From assembly GCF_000471905.2 (NCBI RefSeq), contig NW_006498233.1, positions 773,687 to 837,686 of the forward strand: 64,000 bases of DNA. The letters are read 5' to 3'. Made by a program: the position numbers and the translations under genes. The DNA is from Amborella trichopoda (lineage: Eukaryota; Streptophyta; Magnoliopsida; Amborellales; Amborellaceae). Below, one piece after another: positions 46,610-59,076 of the stretch; within the stretch, counting starts at the first letter, position 1, and every line of letters starts with the position of its first letter. The notes under the pieces were generated by a model. The model worked only from the letters and a program-made list of their open reading frames with translations. It was not told the origin of the DNA and ran no database searches.

Positions 46610-49600
46610 GCGATTATGTGGCCATTTAAAGGCCTTACGAGAACATGTAAAAAAACTTTTGATATAGTGATATGATAAACTCCACTGGGAGTTCAGTTTA
46701 GAGGGACCAAAAGAGGCATTGTGATGCCATGATTCTCCTGGGCTTGATAAGCTAGGGCCGGGTTGATGTCTAAAACCTTGTAGCCTTGGGCATGTGGCAC
46801 AACTATGGAGGGTTTGTAGTGTTATCCCTTGATAAAGTCTACTGTGTAACCCCAATTTGCAGATAGTGGGCACGAGGGATAATGGCCAAATCCCCATTAA
46901 ACCAATATGCCTAAGTCTATGGGACCTTGCTTATCCTCAAGGGCAAACTGTAAACCATGGACTAAAACCATGTTCTCTTCATTTATTCGCTTGCATTGAT
47001 GGACCAATCATGAACCCCTGTGATGGACTATAGGTCATGGGTTCCGTTGGGTCAGCTTGAGAAGATGATAGTAGTTCATGGTTGCTAGTATCGATAGAGT
47101 GCATCAGTGAATGCACATGTTCCTTGACCCGATAGATCCAATTTCCATTAAATTTTATTCAAGTATTTTTTTTTTTCAATTACGAAACATTAGAATAAAT
47201 TTTTAAAATATTTTGTATATTTTACTTTTCTCAAAAAAATTTTAAAAATATTTAATGAAATTTAGAAACCAATTTATTGCTTTAAAATTATTTTGAGATT
47301 TTGGGGGCCATAAGGGATGAGAGCCCACAAGTGGAGGCCCACTTTTTTTGTGGGTCAAGGTGCCCACATGGGTCCCACAAACGGATCCATGCCCCACCCT
47401 CTTTGGCTTAAGGTTGACTTGTTGACCAAGTTTCTAGATGGAAATCAAAATATTTGATTAAATATTGTGATTCAGAGAGAATATCTTGATTGAGATGATT
47501 TTTAGTAAGTCATTTCATATCGTATGAGTTTATGATACATTTACTATAATTTTATAAAATCAAATATTCGATGGGAATAGGTCAAAGGAAATTAAGGGGT
47601 AATGGATCTAGTACCTTTCCCTTAATCATGATGGCTTGATTTAGGGATGGGTGCTAATATCTCTTCACTTCAGAGATCTCCCTAGATCGACGGTCAAGAT
47701 TAAGTCTCAATCACATGGCAGACCCTAGTCCCCAAAAACCTCAAAATACAATATAAATGCCCCTTAAGGGTGGCCTCTAGATACACAATTCTCTACACAT
47801 CTTCTCTCTCTTCTGTCATACCATCTCTCTCTAGCCCGAGATTTAAGGGGCGCCATGCCCCAAGTTACACATATGGGGTCGCACGCCCAAAGGTAGAATG
47901 GCTAGGTAAAGGGAGGCCTTATCCCGTAGACCTACGGGTGTTCATGCTCTTATTGAATTGGGGTTTCGCCTTGGCTTCCCGTTTGTGAGAAAAAGTGAAA
48001 GGACCTAGAGCACGTGCGCCATCGGTGTTGGAGATTTGGAGTGGGGTATAACAAGTCCATAGAGGTAACCCTTCGTAAGGTATCTTAAATTTTATAGTTC
48101 CAAGTTTCTAGATTCGCCCTAAAACATTGTATCATGACTTCATTTGGCTGAAAAGTTTTTTTTATGGCATGCAAGTGAGGATCCTAAATAGTATATTTTA
48201 TTTTATAAATTAAAGATATATTTTGGACACCTGTAAATGTTCTAGCCAGTATGAATTGTTGGGGTTTGTGGCTTTAAAGGCCCAGCGAGCATGTAAAAAA
48301 TGATATCTATCGTGAATTATGCACTTCAATTTGAATGTGTGTATGTTAGCTAACCAAGGGGTGGGCAGTTCATGGCTCTGCTTAATCCAAAATCCTTACC
48401 CCTTGATATGTGGCACTACTGAAAAAGGTTTACAGTGGGTCATCCCTAGTTGAGGTAGGAGAGATGCCTAAGGATGATGTTTGTAGGCTAGGAGAATTGA
48501 GTGGTCTCCTTTGTACAGTTATAAGCCTGTGAGAGCAATGACCAAAACCTCAATAAACTTCTGTACAATATATACATATGATAGCTGTATTGCCAGGAAG
48601 TATTCCTATAGAGGGACACATATACATATGCATAGAGAGAGCCCCCTTTGCATTGCAATGAGAGGTAAAGACTTGCTCATAGAGGGACGGGAATTGAAAT
48701 CCACATTCTGGGATCATGGTTCTACTGTTTATTGGCCAACTTTGATGACCCATTCATGAGCCCCTGCATGAGACTATAGGTCATAGGTTTTTGTTGGGTT
48801 GGTTGAGAAGACAGTATTGGATTATCGTTATTGGGTTGAGTGGAGTGTCCTTATTGTCGCTTATTTGGCCTATTGGTACCAACCCACTTCTAGATATTTT
48901 ATTTTTGTTAATGGCAATACTTTTGTGAATTTTAGAAAAACAATTTCAATTTTTTTTAAAATTTATTTCTGCAGTAAATTCCTTATAAAGGGACATTTTT
49001 GTAATTTTTAGAATAAAGAAGGGCACATGTGGAGACCTTGGATTCAACCCTTACATTTGTGCCACTCCTTATGATGGAACGTGTGGCCTATGGGGCCCAC
49101 TCGTGGTTCATAGGGATGGCATGCCCTACTTATTTTTAAGTGGTCTCTTGTTTTTATTAGGTTTTTTTTAAGTTAGACAATCTTTGGAAAATAAAGATTT
49201 ATTTCTTATTGTTGAGGGAGTTTCTTTTGGCCAAATAATTATTATCTTTGACTTCCTACAAATTTTTAAAAGAGATAATAGGAAGATGTAGATAATACTA
49301 AATTAGTTATAATCTTTATTAAACAAGAATTTGGACATGGGTCAAATAATAAGGGGATAAAGTTCTCGATTATCCTCTTTAAATCATGATGGTTGATTTA
49401 TAGGATGGATGGCTTAGATTTAAATCTCTCTTTCACAGATTTCGTAGGTTCCTATTAGTGAAGCTGACTCAATAAGATAGGCATACCTAGAGAAGGAATT
49501 CTAATCCAAATAGGAGGAAATTTTTCTATTTAAAACACTATTGATCCCTTCTCTCTCTAGACACATATTCCTCTCTCCTCCAAGCGTCAAATCTCTCTCT

Positions 49601-50050
49601 CATCATTAAATTCATTTTTCTCTCTCCACCCTTCCAAAAAGGGTCGTGCCACCCAAAATTTGATAAGACAAGGGTTGCACATTGAAACAGATTAGGATTT
49701 TGCTCTTTGGAGAAGAAAAAGGGGAACGCCCTAGTTAGGTTTCTGTGCTCTCTAAACCTTAGAAGAAAAGGTATTGCTTATGAAAGCTGTCCATCTCTAA
49801 AATTTCAGCAAGACCAAAAGGATAAAAGTGTGTCATCGGTCAGCAAATCGCGTGTGGGGTATATTTAGTCCTATGGGGATAACTCCTAGGCATGATTACA
49901 TAAGGCTTCCTGGCTGTTGGTGTTTGTTTTTCAGTCATATTTGCATACTCTATGTGATTTTCTAGGAATATATTGTACTTAAATTCATAGTGGAAGGCTG
50001 GATATTATTCCTAGTTTGTACCTATATAGGTTGTATTTAGGGTTTTATTT
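46610..50050. repeat. Two diverged tandem LTR-like modules in an MSH1 intron
   Basis: 46610-48250 and 48255-50050 share, in the same order, a 'ggccttacgagaacatgtaaa' type start, GGACTATAGGTCATGGG (47025; 48771), a T-rich middle, an aggregate of CTCTCTCTAG before a GGGTCG-type block (47870; 49661), and 'ggggtataacaagtcc' against 'ggggtatatttagtcc' (48044; 49856). Similarity is modest. No coding domain lies between them. They may be two LTRs with the inside lost, or a tandem duplication. Confidence 0.55.
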
Positions 50051-50828
50051 TTTATTTACGGCACTGTTTTGAGGCCCAGGAATTCAAGTATATTAATAAA
50101 AGAAAAAGGAAATTTTTTTAAATTTATTACCTTGGGATTCACATAGATACATTTGTCATGAATAATAAAGAGCAAGAAAATTTCTTTAACCATACGTACT
50201 TGGCTAGATCGCATTGTCCGCCTTTTAAGAAAAATAAGAGTGCACAAGAATGCACAAACAATATGAACAAGTCAACAAGCTTCCATAATCATTTATGGAA
50301 ATAAATCCATAAGAACAAATATCAAACAGGCTACCTACAATCTAGATCTGGATGGCAAGTAAAATACAGTCAACCAAATAACTTCTTGCAGGAGTTATCT
50401 CACTCAGATGCTCAACCTTGATAGGAAATATAATAAAAATAAAAGTTAAACTTCCATAGATATTGCTGGAGAACATCCACAAATAATTCATCCTCCTTAG
50501 CCTTCAAACATCCCCTCCAATGCTCTGTCAATAGGGGTGAACAGTGTCATTTCTTCAATCACAACTCAGCCCTCAACAGTTGCAACAGCAACCAGCTAGA
50601 CTCATGAGGCATCCCTCTATAAGTATAAACAGCAATGAGACTCGCACCCATCCTTTTGCCTTCCACCAACAATATAATCATGTTACTTCTTCTTGACATG
50701 AGATTAGATTCATCCGGGGAACTTCCACTTAATGGACCCAAACCACCAAGCCTATCTTGAAGAACTCCCTCCTTGCATTTGACACTGTTCATCCTACACG
50801 ACGGGTTTCCCTTACAATTATTCAAATT

Positions 50829-50912
50829 AACAAGTACCATCTAACCCAATCTCTCTTAGACTTGCATGCTAACAAGTACCATCTAACCCAATCTCTCTCA
50901 GACTTTCATGCT
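50829..50912. repeat. 41-base tandem duplication
   Basis: Two adjacent units begin CAAGTACCATCTAACCCAAT and end with CATGCTA, differing at few bases. Nothing else is recognised between 50050 and 51600. Confidence 0.85.
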
Positions 50913-51600
50913 AGGTACTTTTGTTAGACAGAAGAATAATAAGAGGCCACTCCCTCCTATCATCTCCACAGCTTACCAATTACCACATCCCACCCAAAAT
51001 CGCTTTCTCCCATCTACCTCTTCCATATTTGGCACCATATTTAACCTCCTAGTTACAATACTTTATTATTTAAGGCACCAAAACATATCCAACGACAAAC
51101 AAGATAATCTCCACCTAATTCAACAGCTTTTTTAATTTCACGCACTTCACAATAAATGAAATTGAAGCAAAAGAAGTTATAATTTTCATGATTATCATTT
51201 ACTATCATGCAACCACAGCAGGAGCTGCTCGAATAACTTAAGACAAAAAGCATTTAGCATTCACGATTTGGGCTTGGGTTTGGTTGGTTAATGTGGTTAT
51301 GATTGCAATATTTTGTCCCAAATTCAAATCCTACAGTTAACTGACTACCCAAAGAACACCTTTGACAGTTTTTGCTCCTGATGTACATAGTTTTTCACAA
51401 GTAGATATTAAGGCAAGCCTGATATGCCAAAATGGGCAGAAATTTCTCAATCAGAGGACCACGGTAACATAGACTTCTCCTCATGAAACATATAGGAACT
51501 GATGATATACAAAGCTGAAAATAAACGATCATAAATAAAATGGTGAAACCAGAAAGCATGCTCCACCCATTATGCTCAGGATGGTGTTTCTTGATCAAAC

Positions 51601-51762
51601 CTATACAATTGTGCCATAATGATGAATACGGAAACAAATGATGGTGAGGATGGGTTCGGATTTTGTGACTATAGTCTCTTCAGTTAGCCATCTTCTACAG
51701 AATATATTTTCAGGGTCTCAATAACTAATATCAAGCAATAACCTTTTGCTGAATGAGATACA
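51601..51762 (-). pseudogene. MSH1: MSH1 exon remnant (SHSAKGYC..TYSVEDG)
   Basis: The exon is 162 bases with AG at 51763-51764 and donor GTTTGATC. It reads VSHSAKGYCLILVIETLK, then IYSVEDG, then after a one-base loss LTEETIVTK, then after another loss IRTHPHHHLFPYSSLWHN, following the family's 'GLTEEALVTKLRTCQYHHLF'. Two frameshifts and a phase mismatch at its acceptor show decay. The intron before it contains the nested LINEs. Confidence 0.85.
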
Positions 51763-52403
51763 CTTGCCAAAACGAAATCACACATGAGATACAGAAACCG
51801 ATAACAACTGATAATCACTAACCCAATGCCCCTGTAAAACAAGTTGTTTGCATATACCAAATCAATTAATCTATAATGAATGGAATTAGGATATTGAGAA
51901 TCTGGAGTTCCTTTTTCTTTTCTTTTTTTCCCACAACTGTCAACTGTATTAAGTATAAGTGTAGGCACGCACAGAAATGGGTGCCCTGTACAAAAACCCT
52001 TGAGGGCCCCAAAAAATGCCCCATGTCAAGAACAGAAGAAGCACTAGATAAAAAAAAAGGCGTATGACGAGCTCAAAAAGTTGCCAAAAATCCCCTGAGA
52101 GTTGTCCTATGCTGCTCCCTCCTTAGCGACGGCATCGGCTACCAAGTTGCTTTCCTCTAGATATGAGTCCAAGTGATGCACGTAGCCCTGCAAATGTGTG
52201 AGATCTCGTCAAAAATACGTTCCAGTCTCCAGGGGAAAAGAGAAGACCCGGAGGCCCAGGCGATGGCAATTTTGAAAGTTTCCCTCGACTGCAAGGCCGG
52301 GGCCCTAGCTAGGATTGATGTTCCAGAGGCCTTTGAGGAGGGCCAAGGACTCCGCGATATTAGAGTCGGTGTACCCGATGAAGTGGAAGAAAGAGAAAAG
52401 GGT

Positions 52404-52508
52404 GCTCCCCTGGCTGGCTCCAAAAATACCCGCGATGTGCTCCCCTTGCTGGCTCCAAAAATACCCTCAATGTGGTCCCCTTGCTGGCTCCAAAAAAACC
52501 TCCGATGC
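52404..52508. repeat. 35-base triplication inside the minus-strand LINE
   Basis: Three units of 'gctccccttgctggctcca' plus 'aaaatacccncgatgt'. On the minus strand they add a repeated 'FGASKG'-like stretch that interrupts the LINE just upstream of its RNase H end. Confidence 0.8.
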
Positions 52509-52814
52509 CTGAAGGGGGATTCCAAGAGAACAGCCATCAAATTCGAGTTTTGAAAGACCCAGTTCAGGAGGTCCCCAAATAGGGTATATTTAGTTCAGGA
52601 GCGCCTGTCAATCTTAGATCAAGTAGGTGTACGAAAAGTGCTTGAAGGAATTGTAGTTTTTGGCCCGGAAAGTAACCAACTCCGACCCTATCAATCAAAG
52701 ATGTCCCTGTTAAAGGTCTCACTATTTCTCTCATTCCAAAAATAACCAAGAAAGTGGCAGCCAACGATACCTACCAAAGAAGCAAACCCGATGGGACCAT
52801 GGAGGAGGGGAGAG

Positions 52815-54869
52815 ACGTGTTTTTTTGAAAAGCGTAAAACTTTCAATTAGATTTAAAGTTAATTGGAGTAAAGTCAAACTCATTGGTATTGACTGAATAG
52901 TAGTATTAAAAATGGTATATTTTTGTGGTGTTCAGTTCTTTACCTTGCATTTATTTGGGAATTTTCCTGGTAGATTCGAGGCCTTCAAGATTAATTTGGG
53001 ATCCGGTGGTGGAGAGATTTGAAAAAAACCTGGACATTTGGAAAGCTAAAACTCTTTCTATAGGGAACATATATACGTTGATTAAATCCACTTTGTCTAA
53101 CATCCCAGTATATTTTATGTTTTTATTTAAGATGCCAAAAGAAGTTGAAAAACAACTGAAGAGAATTATGAAAAATTTCTTATAGGGAGATGGCATAAAA
53201 AGATGGGGGAGATTTCATCTGGTGAGTTGGGAAAAAGTTTGTAAACCAATGAAAGAAGGGGGATTGGGTATTAGGAAACTGAAACATATGAACTCGACGC
53301 TTTTAGTGAAATGGTGTTAAAGGATCTATACAGAACCTAAGTCTTTATGGGTGTTTGTTCTGAGAGAAAAATATAGAATAGATTTGAACTTTTGCCTCAT
53401 TAAAAGTCCAAGAAACATGACAAGTTTGTCCCATGTTTGGAAAGGTATTGATTATGAGAGATCTGTGTATCTACGGCAATTCCAAAAAATAGTGAAGAAT
53501 GGATAATCTACTCTCTTTTGGTTTGACAAATAGATTGGAGATGAACTATTGAGATACTTTTTCCTAGAGGTTTTCTCAAAAGCTTTAAACCCGCTAGCAT
53601 CTGTCAAGGAGGCTAGTGAGGGTGTTTATACTAATATTGTTTGGTCCATTCCTTACAGGTGTAGAAGAGGAATAGACAAATTCATTGAGGAGTATCATCC
53701 CTTGTCAGAATTATTGAATGACACATATTTGACTCCAAATATGGAAAATAGCTTTATTTGGGATCTTACCCCTTTTGAAGACTTTTTGGTTAAGTCAACC
53801 TACAACCTATCATTTTATGATCATTTGAGAGAATTAGATGTTGGTTTATTCAAGATTAAGAAATTGCATGCCCCTTAAAGTGCAGTTATTCTTATGGATC
53901 ATGTGTCAAGATAAATTAGCAACTGTTGACAACTTGAGAAAGATGGGGTTTATTATCGCCAATGTATATATCCTGTGCAAAGTCAATGATGAAACTTCAC
54001 AGCATTTTTTCCTCTCATTCCATTTTGTTACTTATCTTTGGGATTGGGCACGCCAGGGCCTCAATCTGTCGTTACCTTTGCCCCAAAATGTCAGAGCTCT
54101 ACTTGACCAATGGATCATACCCGATATTTCAAAGATGAAAACTATCTTTTGAAGATCTAATTGGGTTAGCCTTCTTTGGAATGTGTGGAAGGAAAGAAAT
54201 AGAAGAGTATTTAATAGTATAAGTGCAAATATGTCTATATTAAAATCGAATATTTTGGCAGTTGCAGCTGATTGGTTCCTTGCACATAAGGATAGTTGTT
54301 TCATTCTTATAAGTCTTATCATTAGCAATCCTTTGGCAGTGCCGACTATGGGTATTACCATCGACACTCGTAGTGAGGTTGTTTGGATACCACTACCAAT
54401 GAATTCCTTCAAACTTAATCAATCCAATACCAGATGGTTATGGTGGACTTATCATAAATAATTTGGGTCATATTATTTTTTTCTTACTCAGGTCCTTGTG
54501 GTATCACAACAACAAATGAGGCAGAAACACGAGGCTTATTATAAGGTTTGAAATTGCTATACACTTTGGAAAGGGACAGGATTATCGAAGGAGAATCGGC
54601 AAATGTCATTGCCTGGAGTAAGAGAAAGGCCAAAATCTATTGGAGATTAAGGACTATTTTTCATCAAAGTAGAGATATTTTATCAACCTCTATGGCAATG
54701 GTCCAACATTGTTATAGAGAGGCGAATGGAGATGCCGATGTTCTTGCTAAAGGAGGAGTCCATACTCCCTCTCTGTTGGTTACTTTTTTTCTGTAATATT
54801 GTGTCATTGCATGAACATCTTGTATTTTACATAAGAATTAATAATAAGTATGTTGCCGTTCAAAAAAAA
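52815..54869 (+). mobile_element. 5'-truncated L1-type LINE, plus strand
   Basis: The element contains the C-terminal part of a LINE ORF2: WDPVVERFEKNLDIWKAKTLS and IKSTLSNIPVYFMFLFKMP (thumb region), GGLGIRKLKHMN, a zf-RVT region at 53838-54100 (LKVQLFLWIMCQDKLATVDNL), the spacer WKERNRRVF, and an RNase H end REANGDADVLAKGG near 54730. It ends with a short A-run at 54861-54869 after TTGCCGTTC. Stops interrupt the frame. It is inserted in a minus-strand LINE. No clear target duplication was found. Confidence 0.85.
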
Positions 54870-55498
54870 AGAGGTGAGGTAACAATCTAGCAATGACCCA
54901 CGACTAGTTGAAAAGTTGGAAAATATGACCCCAAACTGATTTGTCTAGATCACAACGGCTGAAAAGGTGGGCATTTGTCTCCTCATCGGAAATGTACAAA
55001 AGGGCAAAATGAGTTTATAAGGCATAGAGAAATTTCTAAGCCTGCAAGCACCTATACATAGTGCCCATACCAAACATGCACGGGCATATGCCAACACACA
55101 GGGGCAGGCACACACACACATGACATGCCAATATGGAAACACAAGTATCTATAGCATCTTTCATATGCCACAGACAACATATTATAAAGCTATAACAGAT
55201 CAACAATCTGTGTTGTATCCGGCATACTCCAAATATATATTTCTACTCACCAGACTTGTCACTTTTACAATCAACAAGATGATATAACTATGTACAATAT
55301 ACGTTGCTGTACCAAATAACATCTTGCTTTTTGTTGCTACAAAGTGTGAAGGGGACATGAAGTATGCAGTTAGTTTGCTTTCATGCTATGAAAGGCATAT
55401 AATTTTACTTACAAGAACATAATGAGTAACCGGGTCAACTACTAAATAGAATGCAAGGAACACAGTATCCTCAAATCAACCAAGTCATTGAGTTATAC

Positions 55499-55584
55499 CA
55501 ACTACAGGCACTGGCTCAGGAAAACCAACTTCAAGGTCGACTTCCGCCAGTCCAAATATATAGGGGCTTCCAGGATGCACATGC
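55499..55584 (-). pseudogene. MSH1: MSH1 exon remnant (HPGSPYIFGLAEVD)
   Basis: The exon is 86 bases after a run of about 24 T and CAG; the donor is GTATAACT. It reads HVHPGSPYIFGLAEVDLE then FPEPVPVVG, the conserved block of MSH1 that precedes the 'SRSARGYCI' exon. This exon itself is undamaged. Confidence 0.88.
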
Positions 55585-55998
55585 CTGAAAAAAAAAAAAA
55601 AAAAAAAAAAAAGTTGATAGACAAACATCTAATAGTATGCCCTAGTGAGCAACTGTTAATCAGAAAAAATACAAAACTTTGTAGATTTTACAATAACACA
55701 CTCTAGATGGAAGAACATATGACAAACCAAAACTCCGGAAAATGTAAAAAGAATTTAGATTTCATATCTATACCCCATGCGAACGCTTTACTGCATCATA
55801 AATTCATAATTACTACAACACAAACCAAAAATGCACCAAAATGAAAGTATAACAACATTTTGATGTTTTACTTGCTATGCCTTTGTGCAAGGAATCGAAG
55901 CCACCATTTTACTAAAATTAAACTGCATGGTATAAATAACATTGTGAAGGAAGTTATAAAAAAATTGGCCAATGATATTGTAAAATTTTTTGAATTAC

Positions 55999-56063
55999 CC
56001 TGATATGAAGAGACCTTTGCAAGATCGAGCTTTAGTTGTGCCCTGCACTTCCCCTACTATACA
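55999..56063 (-). pseudogene. MSH1: MSH1 exon remnant (CIVGEVQGTTKARS)
   Basis: The exon is 65 bases, bordered by TTGTCAG on the acceptor side and GTAATTC on the donor side. It reads CIVGEVQGTTKARSCKGLFIS, against the family's 'CIVEEVQGPTQARSRKSRFIS'. It ends in phase 2 and joins in frame to the next exon. Confidence 0.85.
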
Positions 56064-56616
56064 CTGACAAAAGCAATGGAAAAATAGATTGATGTCGGCA
56101 TTTTTCTATGGATAAATGGATCAGCACATGGCTCAAAACCAAAGAAAGAAATAAATGAAATGGAATAATTTTCAAAATCCACATGAATCAAGCATTAGAA
56201 AATTAATGCAATAGAACCCAATGTTTCTTCAAACAAATTATGATCCATTGAAAGGAAGTCAATAACAACAATACATATAACAGGATCCAGGACAAAGCCC
56301 AAGACAAAAGTGAAAATGACTGGGTAGGAAACAACGGAATGACCTGATTCTTAGGATTATAAAAAAGGGAAAGTATATAATGAGACTATTTACCTTTGGT
56401 ACAAGGTGGTCACAATTAATCTTGACCATTGGATGTGAAATTGGGTGATTGCATTTATTTCATTGACCAAGCTCGTTCAAAAGAAATTTTCTCAAACTTT
56501 GTGACACGCCTAAAATATTATATTTCACATCGCATGCACAAATCCCTCATCATACCCAAACATTTGCACAAAATTGTGCCTCCAGACAGAAAAAGAATCA
56601 TAGCTCAAAGCCTTAC

Positions 56617-57400
56617 ATATGTGGACAAAGATAACTTGCTCACTGGAACTCTTTCTAATAAGATTGGAAACTTGAGGTCCTTAGAATTTGTCAATCTCAT
56701 ATTGAATGACTTTCGAGGACCATTACCAAGTGTTATATCTAAACTGCAGCACCTTGATACCTTTAGCATAGAGAACAACAATTTTTCCAGCAAGTTTTCG
56801 AGGGATTTTATTTCTAAGAGCCACATTGTAGTAAGAATTCCTAGCTCTTGGAAGACATGAGGAATCTGGTTCTCCTTGAGCATTTTGGAAATGAGTTGAA
56901 TGGTATCATTTCCTCGAGCTTGGGAAATTTTTCATCGCTACAAGTGTTAGACTTGAGAAACAATAATCTTCATGGAGGCATTCCATGGTCTTTAGGACGC
57001 ACTTGAAGAGTCTTCAGCCTTTCTGGGGAAATTCATTCAACCTTGAGGAGTTGTTCTAAACTGGAGATTTTTGTTTAGGTGAGAATCAATTACTGGGTAA
57101 TATTCTGATTTGGATTGGAGCCAGCCTCCCATCCCTATGCATTCTTCGTTTAAGGTCGAACATATTTACAGAGGAGATGCCTCGAGAGCTATAACACCTG
57201 AATTCTCTTCAAGTATTGGACCATGCAGCAAACAAAGATACCTAGGAAGCTATCAGCTTTGCGAGCATTCGAGTCACTTGATCTTTCAAACGGTATGCTT
57301 TCAGGTGGCATCCCACTTGGAATTTCATAGCTGACATTTTATGCTATTTAAATGATTCAAATAAAAACTTATTGGGAGCCATTCCCTCAAGCAATCAAAT
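56617..57400 (+). pseudogene. LRR receptor-like protein remnant
   Basis: Several leucine-rich repeat units follow the plant extracellular pattern 'LxxLxxLxLxxNxxxGxIP': IGNLRSLEFVNLILNDFRGPL, ISKLQHLDTFSIENNNFSS, LGNFSSLQVLDLRNNNLHGG, ENQLLGNILIWIGASLPSL then CILRLRSNIFTEEMP, and ESLDLSNGMLSGGIPLGIS. Such repeats form the ectodomain of receptor-like proteins or kinases at the plasma membrane. The units lie in at least three frames with stops, and no signal peptide, membrane segment or kinase is seen. The sequence before 56600 in the same frame is not LRR. Confidence 0.85.
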
Positions 57401-58069
57401 GCCTTAGGTAAGCAACATTGTCGCTGCCTATAATCTGATGTGAATATATATTGGCTTTATAAGTGTATGAAAGCAGTACAAAATTTGCAATTCTTACTTT
57501 GAAAAGCTATCATCTTTAGGAAGATGGATTAACTATACAATTTTATTGGAAGATCCAAGTTATCACCTATTTGCTTTCAATGCAGTATATCCTACGAATT
57601 TGTAACAGATGCCATGTCGTTCAAAGGGTGGTTAGCCGATATTTATGTATGTTCTACTATTTGTGTTGAAGGGTTTTACAATGTCATGCTCATGACTGCA
57701 TGAGTTTGAAGGTTTTTCCTTAAAAATATGCCATTGGCAGAACTTCATGAAAAATATTTAATATTGCTGGCGAATATGGTGTTGTTCAAGCGTATAAGTG
57801 GCAACATCTTATATTGCAAAACACAAATGCAAGTTCATATGTATACATTTGTTCTTATGTTGCTATAGTAGGACAAGAAATATAATACACAAGACTGAAT
57901 ACTAAGCACACCTATGTAATACTTCGTGCGCTTGTGTTTTTGGGATCAACGAGCGCAATTGTACGGTGAATAAGTGCACAACACTATTAAATTTCTTTAT
58001 ATGTGCATGTGTGGGCGGGCAGGCATGCACATGTCTGCATGGGGGATAGTATTCATGTGTTTGCACGTG
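57401..58069. other. Intergenic, nothing recognised
   Basis: AT-rich sequence without a coding pattern, element ends or repeats that I can recognise. Confidence 0.4.
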
Positions 58070-58199
58070 TTTTTTGGGTAAGTCAGTGGGGGAGAAGGCC
58101 CCCTACTCAAATTTTCCATTAACAGAAAGAGAAGAATACATTATTTTACAACCCTATAATAGGGCAGTTACCCCAAGTCATGTAATAATAGAAGAGAGA

Positions 58200-58683
58200 A
58201 AAAGTATGGTGATCGACAACGTGAAATTGTTGCGCCTACATAAGCCGATGTTGTCTTAGCGAGAGCATCAGCTATGATGTTCGCCTCGCGAAAGACAAGA
58301 GCAATAGGCCACATATTGGGCGAGAGCCTTGAACAGTAGTCATCAACTAATGTCTACAATTTCCATGGGGCACTGCAACGATTCTGAATAGTATCTACTA
58401 TAAGAGATGAATCACTTTCTATTTGTATCGGGAAGCAACCCATCTGAATAACTAAGAGAATACCTTCCTCTAGAGCTTGGAATTCTGTATAATTATTAGA
58501 CGCAGCTCCAAGGTGTTTAGCAAAAGCTACCACAAAACCACCATTATTGTCTCTTATGACCGCACCGCCTCCTACCAAACCAGAATTGTGCAAAGAAGCA
58601 CCATCAATATTCAACTTATAGCACTGAGCCTCAGGAAATGACCATGATGTTGGGATCGAGCGTTTGGCTTCTGTTGTCACCAA
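58200..58683 (-). pseudogene. LINE RNase H domain
   Basis: The domain shows the RNase H catalytic pattern: LNIDGASLHNSG, NNYTEFQALEEGILL, IESDSSLIVD and, after a stop at 58354, REANIIADALAKTTS. Plant L1-type elements often carry such a C-terminal RNase H. The conserved acidic residues are all present, but the frame is interrupted. Confidence 0.88.
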
Positions 58684-59076
58684 TTAATATGTAAGTTTTC
58701 TATAACCGCCTTCTCTGACAAATGGAAGGCCCACTTTTTAACTTCTGCAAACACTTGTGAAGTAATGCGAATTACAATCTGCTCTCCTTATAGCATTGGA
58801 TCTAAAACTTCGTCTGTTTCTCTCCTCCCATATATACCAGATTGCTGTAAAGAAGATAATTGTCAAGATGTCGAGTAACCACTGTGATTTGAATTTGAAG
58901 GTTAACCAACGATGAAGAATATTTAGGACCGTAGTGCCAGACACAAATCTCTTACTACACCGCCATGCTAGAGACCATCAAACAACCAGTGAAAAGGAGC
59001 AGTGAAACAAGAGGTGACATAGATTGTCCTCATTGTTTCAACAAAATGGCCAGATAGTAGCCATGTGAATACCTTG

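Larger units (their letters stand above)
51905..55090 (-). mobile_element. 5'-truncated L1-type LINE, minus strand, split by another LINE
   Basis: On the minus strand the right piece (54870-55090) reads HFALLYISDEETNAHLFSRC, a zf-RVT segment. The left piece (51905-52812) continues with the 'WNEKNSETFNRD' spacer near 52740 and an RNase H end NLVADAVAKEG near 52150, then a 3' end ...CAGTTGTGGGAAAAAAA near 51910. The order across both pieces is the normal LINE order, so the insert between them came later. All frames are broken. It lies in an MSH1 intron. Confidence 0.75.
44659..56063 (-). pseudogene. MSH1: MSH1 (organellar MutS homologue with GIY-YIG end), broken copy
   Basis: MSH1 is the plant MutS homologue that guards mitochondrial and plastid genomes against ectopic recombination. 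Six exon remnants in the correct order on the minus strand match it: 55999-56063, 55499-55584, 51601-51762, 46369-46476, about 44950-45570 and 44659-44834. Most keep AG/GT borders, so this is a former genomic copy and not a retrocopy. It is broken: TAA at 45271 and TGA at 45010, frameshifts in the exons at 51601 and 46369, and only 0.8 kb between the EWFDG exon and the Walker-B exon, where about a dozen exons should lie. The N-terminal exons before 56063 are absent; an LRR remnant follows instead. Introns have been enlarged by transposons. Confidence 0.9.

Noticed and set aside
46586..46897. 103-codon minus-strand frame in an MSH1 intron as a missing exon
   Set aside because: It shows no MSH1 motif and overlaps the LTR-like module at 46610.
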